Source of the DNA: Pseudomonadota bacterium
GTDB taxonomy: Bacteria; Pseudomonadota; Gammaproteobacteria; Burkholderiales; Burkholderiaceae_B
DNA length: 11,750 nt
NCBI GenBank assembly: GCA_023388835.1
Contig: JAEWFK010000090.1
Location: 1 to 11,750, forward strand
Direction: 5' to 3'
This document shows, one piece after another, positions 1 through 7,541 of the stretch (position 1 is the first letter of the stretch; each line of letters begins with the position of its first letter). Position numbers and translations under genes: made by a program. A model generated the notes under the pieces. It saw only the letters and a list, made by a program, of their open reading frames with translations, ran no database searches and was not told the DNA's origin.

Positions 1-1040
1 CCCTGCATCACCGGGCGCCGGCTGCCCTTTTCCGCGCAGCCGCTGCGGCGGGCGTACCCCGGGTCGTGCAGATCTCCGCCCTCGGTGCTGACGAGGCAGC
101 CGGCACACCCTACCATCGCAGCAAGAAGGCTGCGGATGACGTCCTGCGCACGCTCCCGCTGGAAGGCATCATCGTCCAGCCCTCGCTGGTTTTCGGCCCC
201 GGCGGCGCAAGCGCGGCCATGTTCACCATGCAAGCCAGCCAGCCGTTGATCCCCTTGCCGGGAAACGGCACGCAAGTCGTACAACCGATTCATATCGATG
301 ACCTGGTGGAACTGGTGATGCTGCTCGCGACGCGACCGGAGGTCGCCCGTGGCTACGCGGGGAAACGGTTAGCGGCAGTCGGGCCGGCGCCCGTTACGCT
401 GCGTGAATTCTACGCACGCTTGCGCCAGGCGATGGGCATCCGCGCGCCTGCGCGCTACCTCACTGTACCGATGGGGATCATGCGGCTCATGGCGAAGGCG
501 GGAAAATGGATTCCTGGCAGCCCGCTGGACCCTGACACGCTTGCGATGCTGGAGCGCGGCAATGCGGCGCCCGTGTCGGATACACAGGCGATTCTTGGGC
601 GCGCCCCGCGTGGGGTCGACGACTTCGTGCAGCCCGGCTTTCGTGCTGACGTGGCGCTGGCGGCGCGCCTGCGATGGCTCGCGCCGCTTCTGCGTCTCAG
701 TGTGGCAGTGGTCTGGCTTGTTGCGGGGGTGGTGTCGCTGGGGCTGTACCCCATACAGGACAGCCTGGCCCTGCTCGCCGCGGCCGGCGTGCCTGCAGTG
801 CTCGCGCCGGCTGCGCTCTATGCTGCGGCCGCCCTGGATCTCGCTCTTGGATTACTGGTACTGTCGCCCTGGCGTGGCCGCTGGCTATGGCTTTTGCAGG
901 CCGCGGTCGTGCTCGGATATACGATCATCCTGACCGTGAAGCTTCCGGAATTCTGGCTGCACCCTTTTGGCCCGCTGGCGAAGAACCTGCCTTTTCTCGC
1001 GGTGCTGTGGCTGCTTTATGAGATCGACCGAAAGCCATGA
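1..1040 (+). CDS. SDR family NAD(P)-binding oxidoreductase with C-terminal DoxX-like membrane domain (5'-truncated)
   Basis: The reading frame is open from the left edge (first full codon at base 3), so the N-terminal part, including the glycine-rich nucleotide-binding loop, lies outside the window. A GTG at 66 is internal, because the codons before it already read as family sequence (AGVPRVVQISALGAD). The Y-x-x-x-K pair of atypical/extended SDRs is present as YHRSK (Tyr codon at 111, Lys codon at 123), followed by the conserved stretch QPSLVFGPGG. From about base 680 the protein becomes strongly hydrophobic, with about four membrane segments ending in LWLLYEIDRKP; this matches the DoxX-like tail seen on such SDRs. 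It is therefore probably a membrane-anchored NAD(P)-dependent oxidoreductase or NmrA-like sensor of unknown substrate. The stop overlaps the start of the DUF2269 gene (ATGA), implying translational coupling. Confidence 0.85.
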   Translation, partial: LHHRAPAALFRAAAAAGVPRVVQISALGADEAAGTPYHRSKKAADDVLRTLPLEGIIVQPSLVFGPGGASAAMFTMQASQPLIPLPGNGTQVVQPIHIDDLVELVMLLATRPEVARGYAGKRLAAVGPAPVTLREFYARLRQAMGIRAPARYLTVPMGIMRLMAKAGKWIPGSPLDPDTLAMLERGNAAPVSDTQAILGRAPRGVDDFVQPGFRADVALAARLRWLAPLLRLSVAVVWLVAGVVSLGLYPIQDSLALLAAAGVPAVLAPAALYAAAALDLALGLLVLSPWRGRWLWLLQAAVVLGYTIILTVKLPEFWLHPFGPLAKNLPFLAVLWLLYEIDRKP

Positions 1041-1510
1041 TCTACCTTCTCGTCAAATGGCTGCACATTGTGTTTTCGACGCTGATTTTCGGCACCGGCA
1101 TCGGCAGCGCCTTCTATCTGCTGGTCGCCAGCCTCCGGCGGGACGTCACGGTGGTCGCTGGCGTGGCGCGAATAGTGGTATGGGCTGATTGGCTCTTCAC
1201 CGCCACCACGGCGGTGCTGCAGCCGCTTACGGGACTGTGGCTGGTTCATATCGCGGGTTTTCCGCTGGATACGCCGTGGATACTGTGGTCCCTCGTGTTG
1301 TATGTCGTTGCCATTGCATGCTGGCTTCCTGTCGTCCGTCTGCAGATACGCATGCGCGATCTCGCTTGCGCGGCGGCGGAAGCGAAGGCGGAGCTGCCGC
1401 CGGCGTACTGGCGTCATTTCCGCCAGTGGGTCGCCTTGGGCGTGCCGGCATTCTTTGCCTTCATGGCAATTTTCTATCTCATGGTTGTGAAACCGGTGCA
1501 GGTGTTTTGA
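1037..1510 (+). CDS. DUF2269 family integral membrane protein
   Basis: 157 residues, mostly hydrophobic, with about four membrane segments (roughly residues 8-30, 47-70, 80-101 and 131-151). The N-terminal sequence KWLHIVFSTLIFGTGIGSAF is typical of the DUF2269 family, and the length is normal. No catalytic motif is apparent and the biochemical role of the family is unknown. The ATG overlaps the stop of the SDR-DoxX gene by 4 nt and the next gene begins one base after its own stop, so the three genes are almost certainly co-transcribed. The pairing with a DoxX-like SDR suggests a joint role at the membrane, perhaps redox-related; that is inference only. Confidence 0.85.
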   Translation: MIYLLVKWLHIVFSTLIFGTGIGSAFYLLVASLRRDVTVVAGVARIVVWADWLFTATTAVLQPLTGLWLVHIAGFPLDTPWILWSLVLYVVAIACWLPVVRLQIRMRDLACAAAEAKAELPPAYWRHFRQWVALGVPAFFAFMAIFYLMVVKPVQVF

Positions 1511-1511
1511 G

Positions 1512-2084
1512 ATGAGACTCTTTTTCGCTTATTGGCCGTCAACCCAAAAGGCGGAGGAAATCGCCGCCTGGGTGCGGCAGGCCCATGCGGTGTGCGGCGG
1601 GCGCATGATGCGCACGGACACCCTGCACATGACGCTGGCCTTTCTGGGCAGCGCCGAAGAGGGCAAGGCGCGCGAACTCGCGCAGGCCTGCAGTGGGTGG
1701 CGCCTGCCGACGGGCTCCATGCTGCTGCAGGAACCGGGACGATTCCGCAAGGCGAAAGTGGTCTGGCTAGGGCCTTCCGGCGCCGATCCATCCGGGCTCT
1801 CATGGCTCTACGAAGCGAACGAGTGGTTATGGTCAGCGCTTGCCGGCTTCGGTTGGCAGTCCGAGGACACCCCCTTCCGCCCCCATGTGTCCTTGCTGCG
1901 CAATGCGGGGCAGTGCGAGCTGGACGCCGTACATGGGCCGGCCATTCACTGGAGCCCCGACCGTTGTGTACTAGTGGCATCAGAGCCAAGCGCGACAGGC
2001 AGTCACTACACGGTGCTGGCCGACATTCCGCTGGCGCTTGGCGCCGAGACGTCAGCTGGCCGCGAACTGCGCCCGCGAGATTGA
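1512..2084 (+). CDS. thpR: RNA 2',3'-cyclic phosphodiesterase (2H phosphoesterase, LigT/ThpR family)
   Basis: 190 residues, the usual size for the family. Both signature motifs of 2H phosphoesterases are intact: H39-M-T41 in LHMTLAFLG and H125-V-S127 in RPHVSLLR. The N-terminus MRLFFAYWPS matches the typical R-x-F-x-A opening. Known family members hydrolyse 2',3'-cyclic phosphate ends of RNA to 2'-phosphomonoesters and can join tRNA half-molecules in vitro; the enzyme is cytoplasmic. The ATG lies one base after the upstream stop, and AGGTG inside the end of that gene is the likely ribosome binding site, about 7 nt from the start. It is the last gene of the operon and its final 33 bp overlap the antiparallel chemoreceptor gene. 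No hairpin terminator of its own is visible. Confidence 0.92.
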   Translation: MRLFFAYWPSTQKAEEIAAWVRQAHAVCGGRMMRTDTLHMTLAFLGSAEEGKARELAQACSGWRLPTGSMLLQEPGRFRKAKVVWLGPSGADPSGLSWLYEANEWLWSALAGFGWQSEDTPFRPHVSLLRNAGQCELDAVHGPAIHWSPDRCVLVASEPSATGSHYTVLADIPLALGAETSAGRELRPRD

Positions 2085-4070
2085 GGACCGGCCGGCGGTC
2101 GTGCGCGGTTCATGAGGCTGCGGTTGCAGCCGTTCGTTCTCCACCGGCAGCCGGAACGCACCGACCGCGCCGACCAGCATGGAAGCCTGATCGCGCAGCG
2201 AGTGCGCAGCGGCTTCGGCTTCCTGCACCAACGCCGCGTTCTGCTGCGTGGCACCGTCCATCCGGCCGACGGCGATATTGATCTGTGCGATCCCCGCGCT
2301 TTGCTCACTACTGGCAATGGCAATCTCGTTCATGATGCGTCCGACCTGCCCGATGCTTTCCAGGACTTCCCGCATCGTCGAGCCTGCTGCATCACCCAGG
2401 CGGCTGCCAGAATCGACCTCTGCGGATGCCTGGTCGACGAGCCCGCGTATCTCCTGTGCGGAGGACGCGCAGCGTTGCGCCAGGCTGCGCACTTCCGATG
2501 CCACGACAGCGAAGCCCTTGCCTGCTTCGCCCGCCCGAGCAGCCTCGACGGCGGCGTTCAGGGCGAGGATATTGGTCTGGAAAGCGATGCCGTCGATGAT
2601 GCCGACGATGTCCGCAATGCGTGCAGATGTACTGCGGATGGCGGTCATCGTCTCGACGAATTGCAGGACCGTCTCTCCGCTACGCCGGGCCACTTCCGTG
2701 GCGTTGCGCGTCAGTTCATTGGCGGCGCGGGCGTTCTCCGAATTTTGCGTGACCGTGCTGGTGAGCTGCTCCATCGAGGCCGCGGTCTCCTCCAGAGAAG
2801 CGGCCTGGGCGATTGTGCGTTCCGACAGATCGTGATTGCCGGCTGCGATCTGGCTCGCAGCGGTGGCGATACTGTCGGTCGCGCCCCGCACCTGCGACAC
2901 AATGCCAATGAGGCTGCCGTTCATTTCACCCAATGCGCCGAGCAATTGCTGGACTTCATCTGTGCCCTGCGCCTGGACGACGGTGGTGAGGTCGCCGTTG
3001 GCGACGGTACGCGCAGTGTGGAGAGATGCGTTCAGCGATGCCAGGATATGGCGGGTGATCAGGATCGCCAGCCACAACGCCGTCAGCGCGATCAGTGACA
3101 GGCTCGCGACGAGCCCGAACAAGTGCCGAGCGGCCTGCGTTGCGCGGGTGTCCAGCAAGGCGCCGAGAGTCAAGGTTGCTTGCGAGGCCAGCTTGAACTG
3201 CGCATCGATGGTCTGCGTCATGGTACCCAAATACTCGGCGGGGGAGCGTGTCAGCGCGCCCGCCGCGATGATTTCGCGATGCACCCGTGCGAGCGACTGC
3301 CTCGCGGTGTCCATCGCCTGCCGCGCGGATGCTGCCAGGGCGGTGTCGATCTGTTCGCTGTTGCGTCCTGCCGTCGCGAGTTCGGTCTCCCAGGCCTGCA
3401 GCTTGTCGGCCGCCAGGGCAGTCAATGCCGCCATGCGCATCCGTTCGGCATCCGAGGCAACTCCCCTCGCCAACAGGCCGGCTCCCGTGGCGCGGGTTTG
3501 GCCGAGCAGTTCGGTCAGCTTCGGCAGGCTGCCGAAGAGCCCGCGAATGAGGGGATAAGTGTCCGGCTCTGAATCCAGGTTCAGACCCGTGACGGATACC
3601 ATCTCGTCCAGCAAGTCGAGCTGGCGCGCGATCAAGGCTGAATAGGCGCTGACGCTTTCATCAGATCCCACGTGCCGGGCACGGACACGGGTCGCCAGAT
3701 CGTCGATTTCGCGGCGCAGGCGACTGAGTTCTTCATAGGCATCAGTACCCATGTCTCCGGTCAGTATGCCTGCGCGCGCCTCATCATTGGCGGCATGCAT
3801 GGCTTCCAGACTTTGGCTCAATTCTGGCGTCACCCCGTCGTCCCCGTTCAGGTAGGCGCTGGAAAGCCCGCGGATCCGCTGGCTCAGGCGAACCACTTCC
3901 AGGGTTTGCCGAACCGGGCCGAGGGCGTCGGCGGCGGCGCGGGCCTGCCGCATGGTGGCCGCCTTGTCCAGAGCAACCAGGGTGGTTGGAACGCAGATCA
4001 CGATGAAGGCGAGCAAGCCGATGATGGCGTACTTCTGCCAGAGCTTGAGGCGATTGAGCAGGCGGTACAT
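2052..4070 (-). CDS. Methyl-accepting chemotaxis protein
   Basis: 672 residues with classic chemoreceptor architecture: short cytoplasmic N-terminus, TM1 about 14-34, a long all-helical periplasmic region about 35-315, TM2 about 317-338, HAMP about 339-391, then the coiled-coil signalling domain. The highly conserved hairpin tip that contacts CheA/CheW is present at 494-515 (GIAFQTNILALNAAVEAARA). The periplasmic region is about 280 residues; the stretch around 64-76 (QRIRGLSSAYLNG) resembles the opening of NIT-type helical sensors, but this is a weak inference and the ligand is unknown. The protein ends in a Pro/Arg/Ser-rich tail without the NWETF-type pentapeptide that tethers CheR/CheB in some receptors. 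There is no strong Shine-Dalgarno before the ATG (GGAA about 11 nt upstream). The last 33 bp run antisense to the end of thpR. Confidence 0.95.
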   Translation of the reverse strand: MYRLLNRLKLWQKYAIIGLLAFIVICVPTTLVALDKAATMRQARAAADALGPVRQTLEVVRLSQRIRGLSSAYLNGDDGVTPELSQSLEAMHAANDEARAGILTGDMGTDAYEELSRLRREIDDLATRVRARHVGSDESVSAYSALIARQLDLLDEMVSVTGLNLDSEPDTYPLIRGLFGSLPKLTELLGQTRATGAGLLARGVASDAERMRMAALTALAADKLQAWETELATAGRNSEQIDTALAASARQAMDTARQSLARVHREIIAAGALTRSPAEYLGTMTQTIDAQFKLASQATLTLGALLDTRATQAARHLFGLVASLSLIALTALWLAILITRHILASLNASLHTARTVANGDLTTVVQAQGTDEVQQLLGALGEMNGSLIGIVSQVRGATDSIATAASQIAAGNHDLSERTIAQAASLEETAASMEQLTSTVTQNSENARAANELTRNATEVARRSGETVLQFVETMTAIRSTSARIADIVGIIDGIAFQTNILALNAAVEAARAGEAGKGFAVVASEVRSLAQRCASSAQEIRGLVDQASAEVDSGSRLGDAAGSTMREVLESIGQVGRIMNEIAIASSEQSAGIAQINIAVGRMDGATQQNAALVQEAEAAAHSLRDQASMLVGAVGAFRLPVENERLQPQPHEPRTTAGRSSISRAQFAAS

Positions 4071-4113
4071 GGCGTGCGGGTTCCGGTGTGAAGTTGAGAC
4101 ATTCCTCTTCAGC

Positions 4114-4142
4114 AGTATAGGGATAACCCTTGGTTGTCGGAA
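4114..4142 (-). promoter_or_regulatory. Candidate sigma-70-type promoter of the chemoreceptor gene
   Basis: Reading the minus strand, TATACT (4114-4119, five of six matches to the -10 consensus) is preceded by exactly 17 bp and TTCCGA (4137-4142, three of six matches to -35). Transcription would start about 35-40 nt before the ATG at 4070. The weak -35 makes this tentative. I did not see a convincing flagellar sigma-28 element, which many chemoreceptor genes carry. Confidence 0.35.
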
Positions 4143-4181
4143 TCGTGCCGCAGCCGCGCCCTTGATGCGTATTAAGGGGCT

Positions 4182-4222
4182 GAAAAATAAAGAAAGGCCC
4201 GTTGTGCCGGAGCGACAGGGCG
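4182..4222 (-). terminator. Probable intrinsic terminator of phoX
   Basis: On the minus strand, GCCC (4218-4221) plus TGT can pair with ACA and GGGC (4197-4200) with a 2-nt bulge, and is followed directly by a T-rich tract (complement of 4182-4196: CTTTCTTTATTTTT). A second, tighter hairpin lies nearer the phoX stop at 4235-4253 (8-bp stem with one G-T pair, GCA loop) but lacks its own T-run. Together they probably end the phoX transcript before the chemoreceptor promoter. Confidence 0.5.
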
Positions 4223-4234
4223 TCAGTCCTTCAT

Positions 4235-4253
4235 CGCCCCGCTGCGCAGGGCG
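4235..4253 (-). other. Compact hairpin just after phoX
   Basis: The minus-strand sequence CGCCCTGC-GCA-GCGGGGCG folds into an 8-bp stem (one T-G pair) with a 3-nt loop, starting about 15 nt beyond the phoX stop codon. No T-tract follows immediately, so it is more likely a 3'-end stabilising stem or part of the terminator region ending at 4182 than a complete terminator on its own. Confidence 0.4.
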
Positions 4254-4267
4254 GTATCACCGGGCGG

Positions 4268-6346
4268 TCAGCTGCCCACAATTTCCTTGTCGTCCTTCCA
4301 GATGACGACCGTCGCCGGGCGCGGCCGTGTTGCCTTGTCTCCGTCGGGCCAGGACGACACCGACAGCGGGTGGTTCTGTGCGTCGTCCAGCGCAGGCCCT
4401 TCGCCAGGGTGCTGGATGTTCACGAACATGTAATGCTGGTCCGGTGTCCAGGTGATGCCGGTGACTTCGCACCCTTTCGGGCCGGTCAGGAATCGGCGCA
4501 GCTCTCCCGTCCTGGGGTCGGCCACCAGCATCTGGTTGTTGCCCTGGCCCTCATAGGCGCCCTTGTTGCCGTAGTTCCCGTCAGTCTGGATCCACAGGCG
4601 CCCCTGGCGGTCGAAGGCCAGCCCATCCGGGCTATTGAAGTGACTTTCGCGCGTGATGTTCGCCGAGCCGCGCTGCGGGTCGCCGTCAGCGTGAATGGCT
4701 GGATTCCCGGCCAGCAGGAAGATGTCCCATTCAAAGGCTTCGGCCGCCGCGTCACCCTTTGCTTCACGCCATCTGACGATGTGGCCGTATCGATTCTCGG
4801 GGCGCGGATTGGCGGCGTCGGGGCCCGGATGGTCAGGCCCTTCCGGCCAACGCGGCTTTCCGCTTCCCCGATGGCTGTTGTTCGTGAGCGTGACGTAGGC
4901 CTCGCCGGTGGCGGGATGCACCGCTACCCATTCCGGCCGATCCATGGGCGTGGCGCCGACGGCGTCCGCTGCCTGACGGGTCTGGATGAGCAGACGCCCC
5001 ATGTCGGCGTTGAACAAATCGCCCAGGCGCTTTCCATCGTGGGTCGGCGTGTCGAGGCGCAGCGGAATCCACACACCCTTGCCGGCCCCCACGTTCTCTG
5101 CGCCTTCCGCGTGGAAGCGGGCGACGTAGAGTGTGCCTGTATGCAGCAACAGCCGGTTCATCCTGTCGTTGCCTGCCTGATATCGGCCGTCGGAAACGAA
5201 CTTGTATAGGTATTCGCTGCGCTGGTCGTCTCCCATATAAACCACCACGCGGCGGTCTTCGGCGAGCGTCATCGCGGCGTTCTCATGCTTGAAGCGACCC
5301 AGTGCGGTGAGCTTCCTGGGAGCGGAATGCGGGTCGAAGGGGTCGACCTCCACGATCCAGCCGTGGCGGTTGTATTCGTTGGGTTCCTGCGTCCAGTCGA
5401 AGCGGGCATCATGCGTGTCCCAGCGGTAATCCGCGTCGGCTGTCTTGTCGCCGCCTTTGTATCGCAGCATGTGCGTGCGATAGTCCGTATCCGGGTAATC
5501 GGCTTGTGCCTCTGCGCGGTTTCCAATCCCGAAGTAGTCCGTGAAGTTCTCCTCACAGGTGAGATAGGTATTCCACAATGTATAGCCGTTGCCGCAGTTG
5601 CCAAAGGTTCCCGACACATGCTTGCCGCTCGGGTCAGCCTTGGTGCGGACCATGGGGTGCCCCGCGGAGGGGCCGACGAGTTGCATGGGCGTGTTGGCGT
5701 TGATGCTTCGATTGAACGGGGAATCCAGCATGGTCTGCCACTTTCCGTCCACGAGCTTGACGTGAACCACGGATGCGCCCTGTGCGTGCTGCGACTTACG
5801 GATCCAGTCCAGCGTCCATCTTTCGCCGGCGGGCTGCACACCCTTGGGGAAGAAGTAATTGGGCGTCACGTATTCATGGTTGGTGACGAGCAGGCCTTCC
5901 ACACTGCTGCCATCGGTGCTGTGCGTGGTGTCGATGGGGAAGAAGTGAATGCCGTCGTGGTTGTAGCCGATCTGCTTTGCCTGCGCGTCGCTGTTGTCGT
6001 GGGCCGTTCCGGTGAACGCTGGGGTATCGGTGAACAGGGGATCTCCCCAACGATTAATGACCGTCCAGGAATAGCCTTCCGGCACAGTGATCGTATCTGC
6101 GGTGCTCACGGGCACCGGCGTGAAACCCGGTGTTGCCGGCGCCGTGCTCACCGCTGCCTTGGCCTTGCCTCCGGTAGGGATGCTGCCCTGAGCAAAACTG
6201 CGGGTCGCGCCAAGGAAAACCGCCGCACCGGCGCCGAGCGTCCCCTTCAGAAAGCGCCGACGAGCGCCGGCACGGGAGGCGATCTGCTCCAGCGGCTCAG
6301 CGCTGGAAGGATTGGCGGGGATATCATCACGGTCGAAGTCGTTCAT
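4268..6346 (-). CDS. phoX: PhoX-type alkaline phosphatase, Tat-exported (DUF839 family)
   Basis: 692 residues. The N-terminus carries a twin-arginine signal: ARRRFLKG at 28-35, a hydrophobic stretch about 36-48, and a likely cleavage site after SFA (about residue 52). This fits family knowledge that PhoX folds with its metals in the cytoplasm and is exported by Tat. The mature part shows PhoX/DUF839 landmarks: GLLVTNHEYVTPNYFF (151-166), TCEENFTDYFG (263-273) with the Cys and Glu expected at the Fe/Ca cluster, RHGWIVEVDPFDP (327-339), GRFKHENA (350-357), MGDDQRSEYLYKF (371-383), and a C-terminal HFNSPDGLAFD strand typical of beta-propellers. Known PhoX enzymes release phosphate from many phosphomonoesters in the periplasm, using calcium and iron. 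The start has a modest CCAGG about 6 nt upstream. A PHO-box-like element lies upstream. The specific substrate is unproven. Confidence 0.9.
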   Translation of the reverse strand: MNDFDRDDIPANPSSAEPLEQIASRAGARRRFLKGTLGAGAAVFLGATRSFAQGSIPTGGKAKAAVSTAPATPGFTPVPVSTADTITVPEGYSWTVINRWGDPLFTDTPAFTGTAHDNSDAQAKQIGYNHDGIHFFPIDTTHSTDGSSVEGLLVTNHEYVTPNYFFPKGVQPAGERWTLDWIRKSQHAQGASVVHVKLVDGKWQTMLDSPFNRSINANTPMQLVGPSAGHPMVRTKADPSGKHVSGTFGNCGNGYTLWNTYLTCEENFTDYFGIGNRAEAQADYPDTDYRTHMLRYKGGDKTADADYRWDTHDARFDWTQEPNEYNRHGWIVEVDPFDPHSAPRKLTALGRFKHENAAMTLAEDRRVVVYMGDDQRSEYLYKFVSDGRYQAGNDRMNRLLLHTGTLYVARFHAEGAENVGAGKGVWIPLRLDTPTHDGKRLGDLFNADMGRLLIQTRQAADAVGATPMDRPEWVAVHPATGEAYVTLTNNSHRGSGKPRWPEGPDHPGPDAANPRPENRYGHIVRWREAKGDAAAEAFEWDIFLLAGNPAIHADGDPQRGSANITRESHFNSPDGLAFDRQGRLWIQTDGNYGNKGAYEGQGNNQMLVADPRTGELRRFLTGPKGCEVTGITWTPDQHYMFVNIQHPGEGPALDDAQNHPLSVSSWPDGDKATRPRPATVVIWKDDKEIVGS

Positions 6347-6411
6347 TGCAGGCCTGGAAAGGGTGTCCGGCGAGGACGGAGAGACGCCGGGGCCTATCTT
6401 GCATCGGCCGT

Positions 6412-6429
6412 GTGAAGGGAATATGACTG
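6412..6429 (-). promoter_or_regulatory. Candidate PHO box (PhoB operator) of phoX
   Basis: Minus strand reads CAGTCAT-ATTC-CCTTCAC. Against the PhoB consensus of two CTGTCAT-like 7-mers separated by 4 bp, the first half matches 6 of 7 and the second about 5 of 7 (a final C is tolerated); the spacing is exact. A weak -10 (CAAGAT, 3 of 6) follows 10 bp downstream, the arrangement expected where the PHO box replaces the -35. It lies about 65 bp before the phoX ATG. The functional match to PhoX makes it more credible than sequence alone would. Confidence 0.5.
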
Positions 6430-6442
6430 CAAACCGCGTAGA

Positions 6443-6464
6443 AGCCTCGCCCGTTCGCGAGGCT
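6443..6464 (-). terminator. Hairpin terminator after the aldo/keto reductase gene
   Basis: AGCCTCGC and GCGAGGCT form a perfect 8-bp stem with a 6-nt loop, 7 nt beyond the reductase stop codon. On the minus strand it is followed only by TTCTACG, so the T-run is weak. It sits between the reductase stop and the PHO-box candidate, which supports phoX being a separate transcription unit. Confidence 0.55.
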
Positions 6465-6471
6465 CATCGGA

Positions 6472-7482
6472 TCACGCCCCGCGCATCACCCGGCCGCTGA
6501 GCTTATGGCCAGGGTCGGTGTAGCCGTGGGTGGAGGCATAGCCCGGTGCGACGAGCCTGTCGATAAAGGCGTCGTCTTCGGCATCCAGTTTGATGCTGAG
6601 CGCCTTCAGGTAGCTGCGCCATTGGTCGAAGGTGCGCGGGCCCGCGATCGCCGATGTCACCAGGGCGTTGTGTATGACCCAGGCCGTGGCGAAATCGGCG
6701 GTGGAATAGCCGCGGGCCTCGGCGCGCTCACGGACCGCGTTGGCGACGACCAGTGATTCTTCCCGCCATTCCGTAGCCAGGATGCGCGAATCGCCGCGTG
6801 CCACGCGGGAGTCCGCCGGAACGTCGTCCATACTGCGGTATTTGCCAGTAAGGACACCGCGTGCGAGCGGGCTGTAGCTGATGACACCCATGCCGTATTC
6901 GCGCGCGGCCGGCAACTGTTCCTGTTCGGTCACGCGGTTCACCAGGCTGTAGACCGGCTGGATGACGGCGGGCGAGGCCACCCCCAGCTGCTGCGACATG
7001 CGCACGGCTTCTGCAATTCGCCACCCGCGGAAGTTGGACAGTCCGTAATACCGGATCTTGCCTTGCTGCATCAGGTCGCCGAGGGCACGGATGGGCTCTT
7101 CGAGCGATTGCTCGGGAAAGTCGCGATGCAGATAAACGATGTCGAGATAGTCGGTCTCGAGCCGGCGCAGGCTGCCTTCAACGCCTTCGATGATCCACTT
7201 CCTGGAAAAACCGCTGCTGTTGGGACCGTCGCCCATCTTGTTGGCGACCTTGCTGGCCAGCACCCAGCGAGAGCGCTCACCGGCCAATCCCTTGGCCACC
7301 ACACGCTCAGTTTCGCCCATGTTGTAGACGTCGGCCGTGTCGATCGAATTGATGCCTGTGTCGCGAGCGTCGTGAATGATTCGGACCGACTCGGCGGTAT
7401 CGGTGGCTCCGCCGAACATCATCGTGCCCAGGGTGAGCGGGGAAATTCGAAGAGGGCTGCGGCCGAGCGCGCGGTATTCCAT
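6472..7482 (-). CDS. Aldo/keto reductase
   Basis: 336 residues from the ATG at 7482. That start is preferred over the in-frame ATG at 7521 because AGGAG lies 7 nt upstream and the protein then opens MEYRALGRSPLRISPLTLGT, as normal for the family. The catalytic tetrad is intact: Asp48 (in SIDTADVY), Tyr53, Lys78 (ASKV) and His119 (YLHR). Further AKR landmarks are IRYYGLSNF, the VIQPVYSLVNR strand and SYSPLARGVLTGKY, which help form the (beta/alpha)8 barrel and NADPH pocket. Family members reduce aldehydes and ketones in the cytoplasm; the closest style is the YajO/Tas-like AKR group, and the substrate cannot be read from sequence. It follows dtd by 59 bp on the same strand, with an extended -10-like element in the gap, so it may be co-transcribed, separately transcribed, or both. 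Confidence 0.92.
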   Translation of the reverse strand: MEYRALGRSPLRISPLTLGTMMFGGATDTAESVRIIHDARDTGINSIDTADVYNMGETERVVAKGLAGERSRWVLASKVANKMGDGPNSSGFSRKWIIEGVEGSLRRLETDYLDIVYLHRDFPEQSLEEPIRALGDLMQQGKIRYYGLSNFRGWRIAEAVRMSQQLGVASPAVIQPVYSLVNRVTEQEQLPAAREYGMGVISYSPLARGVLTGKYRSMDDVPADSRVARGDSRILATEWREESLVVANAVRERAEARGYSTADFATAWVIHNALVTSAIAGPRTFDQWRSYLKALSIKLDAEDDAFIDRLVAPGYASTHGYTDPGHKLSGRVMRGA

Positions 7483-7516
7483 GTGTTGTCTCCTGGCGGT
7501 TTTTTGGAAGCAATTG

Positions 7517-7525
7517 AGCATAGCA
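7517..7525 (-). promoter_or_regulatory. Possible extended -10 promoter for the aldo/keto reductase
   Basis: The minus strand reads TGC-TATGCT: a TG extension plus a hexamer matching four of six positions of the -10 consensus. It ends about 34 nt before the ATG at 7482. No good -35 is present at 16-18 bp, so the call rests on the extended -10 alone. Confidence 0.25.
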
Positions 7526-7541
7526 CCGGAGGCGGCCGTCG

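Noticed and set aside
2112..3098. A 328-codon plus-strand open frame opposite the chemoreceptor signalling domain
   Set aside because: It is the antisense shadow of the highly conserved MCP domain, with low-complexity Arg/Cys/His-rich translation and no ribosome binding site or domain.
4159..4178. CCCTT ... AAGGG inverted repeat between phoX and the chemoreceptor gene
   Set aside because: The arms are only 5 bp with a 10-nt loop and no T-run on the correct side, so it is weak compared with the adjacent terminator-like structure.
4071..4267. Flagellar sigma-28 promoter for the chemoreceptor gene
   Set aside because: I looked for a TAAG/TCAAG element about 15 bp from a GCCGATAA-like box on the minus strand. 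TCAAG occurs, but its partner region does not match.
4202..6415. Two long plus-strand open frames (4202-5209, 335 codons; 5285-6415, 376 codons) opposite phoX
   Set aside because: They run antisense to a well-supported PhoX protein with a Tat signal and family motifs. Their translations show no recognisable domain, and long antisense frames are common in GC-rich coding DNA.
7483..7521. Longer N-terminus for the aldo/keto reductase starting at 7521
   Set aside because: The extra 13 residues are not family-like, whereas the ATG at 7482 has AGGAG at 7-nt spacing and gives the canonical N-terminus.
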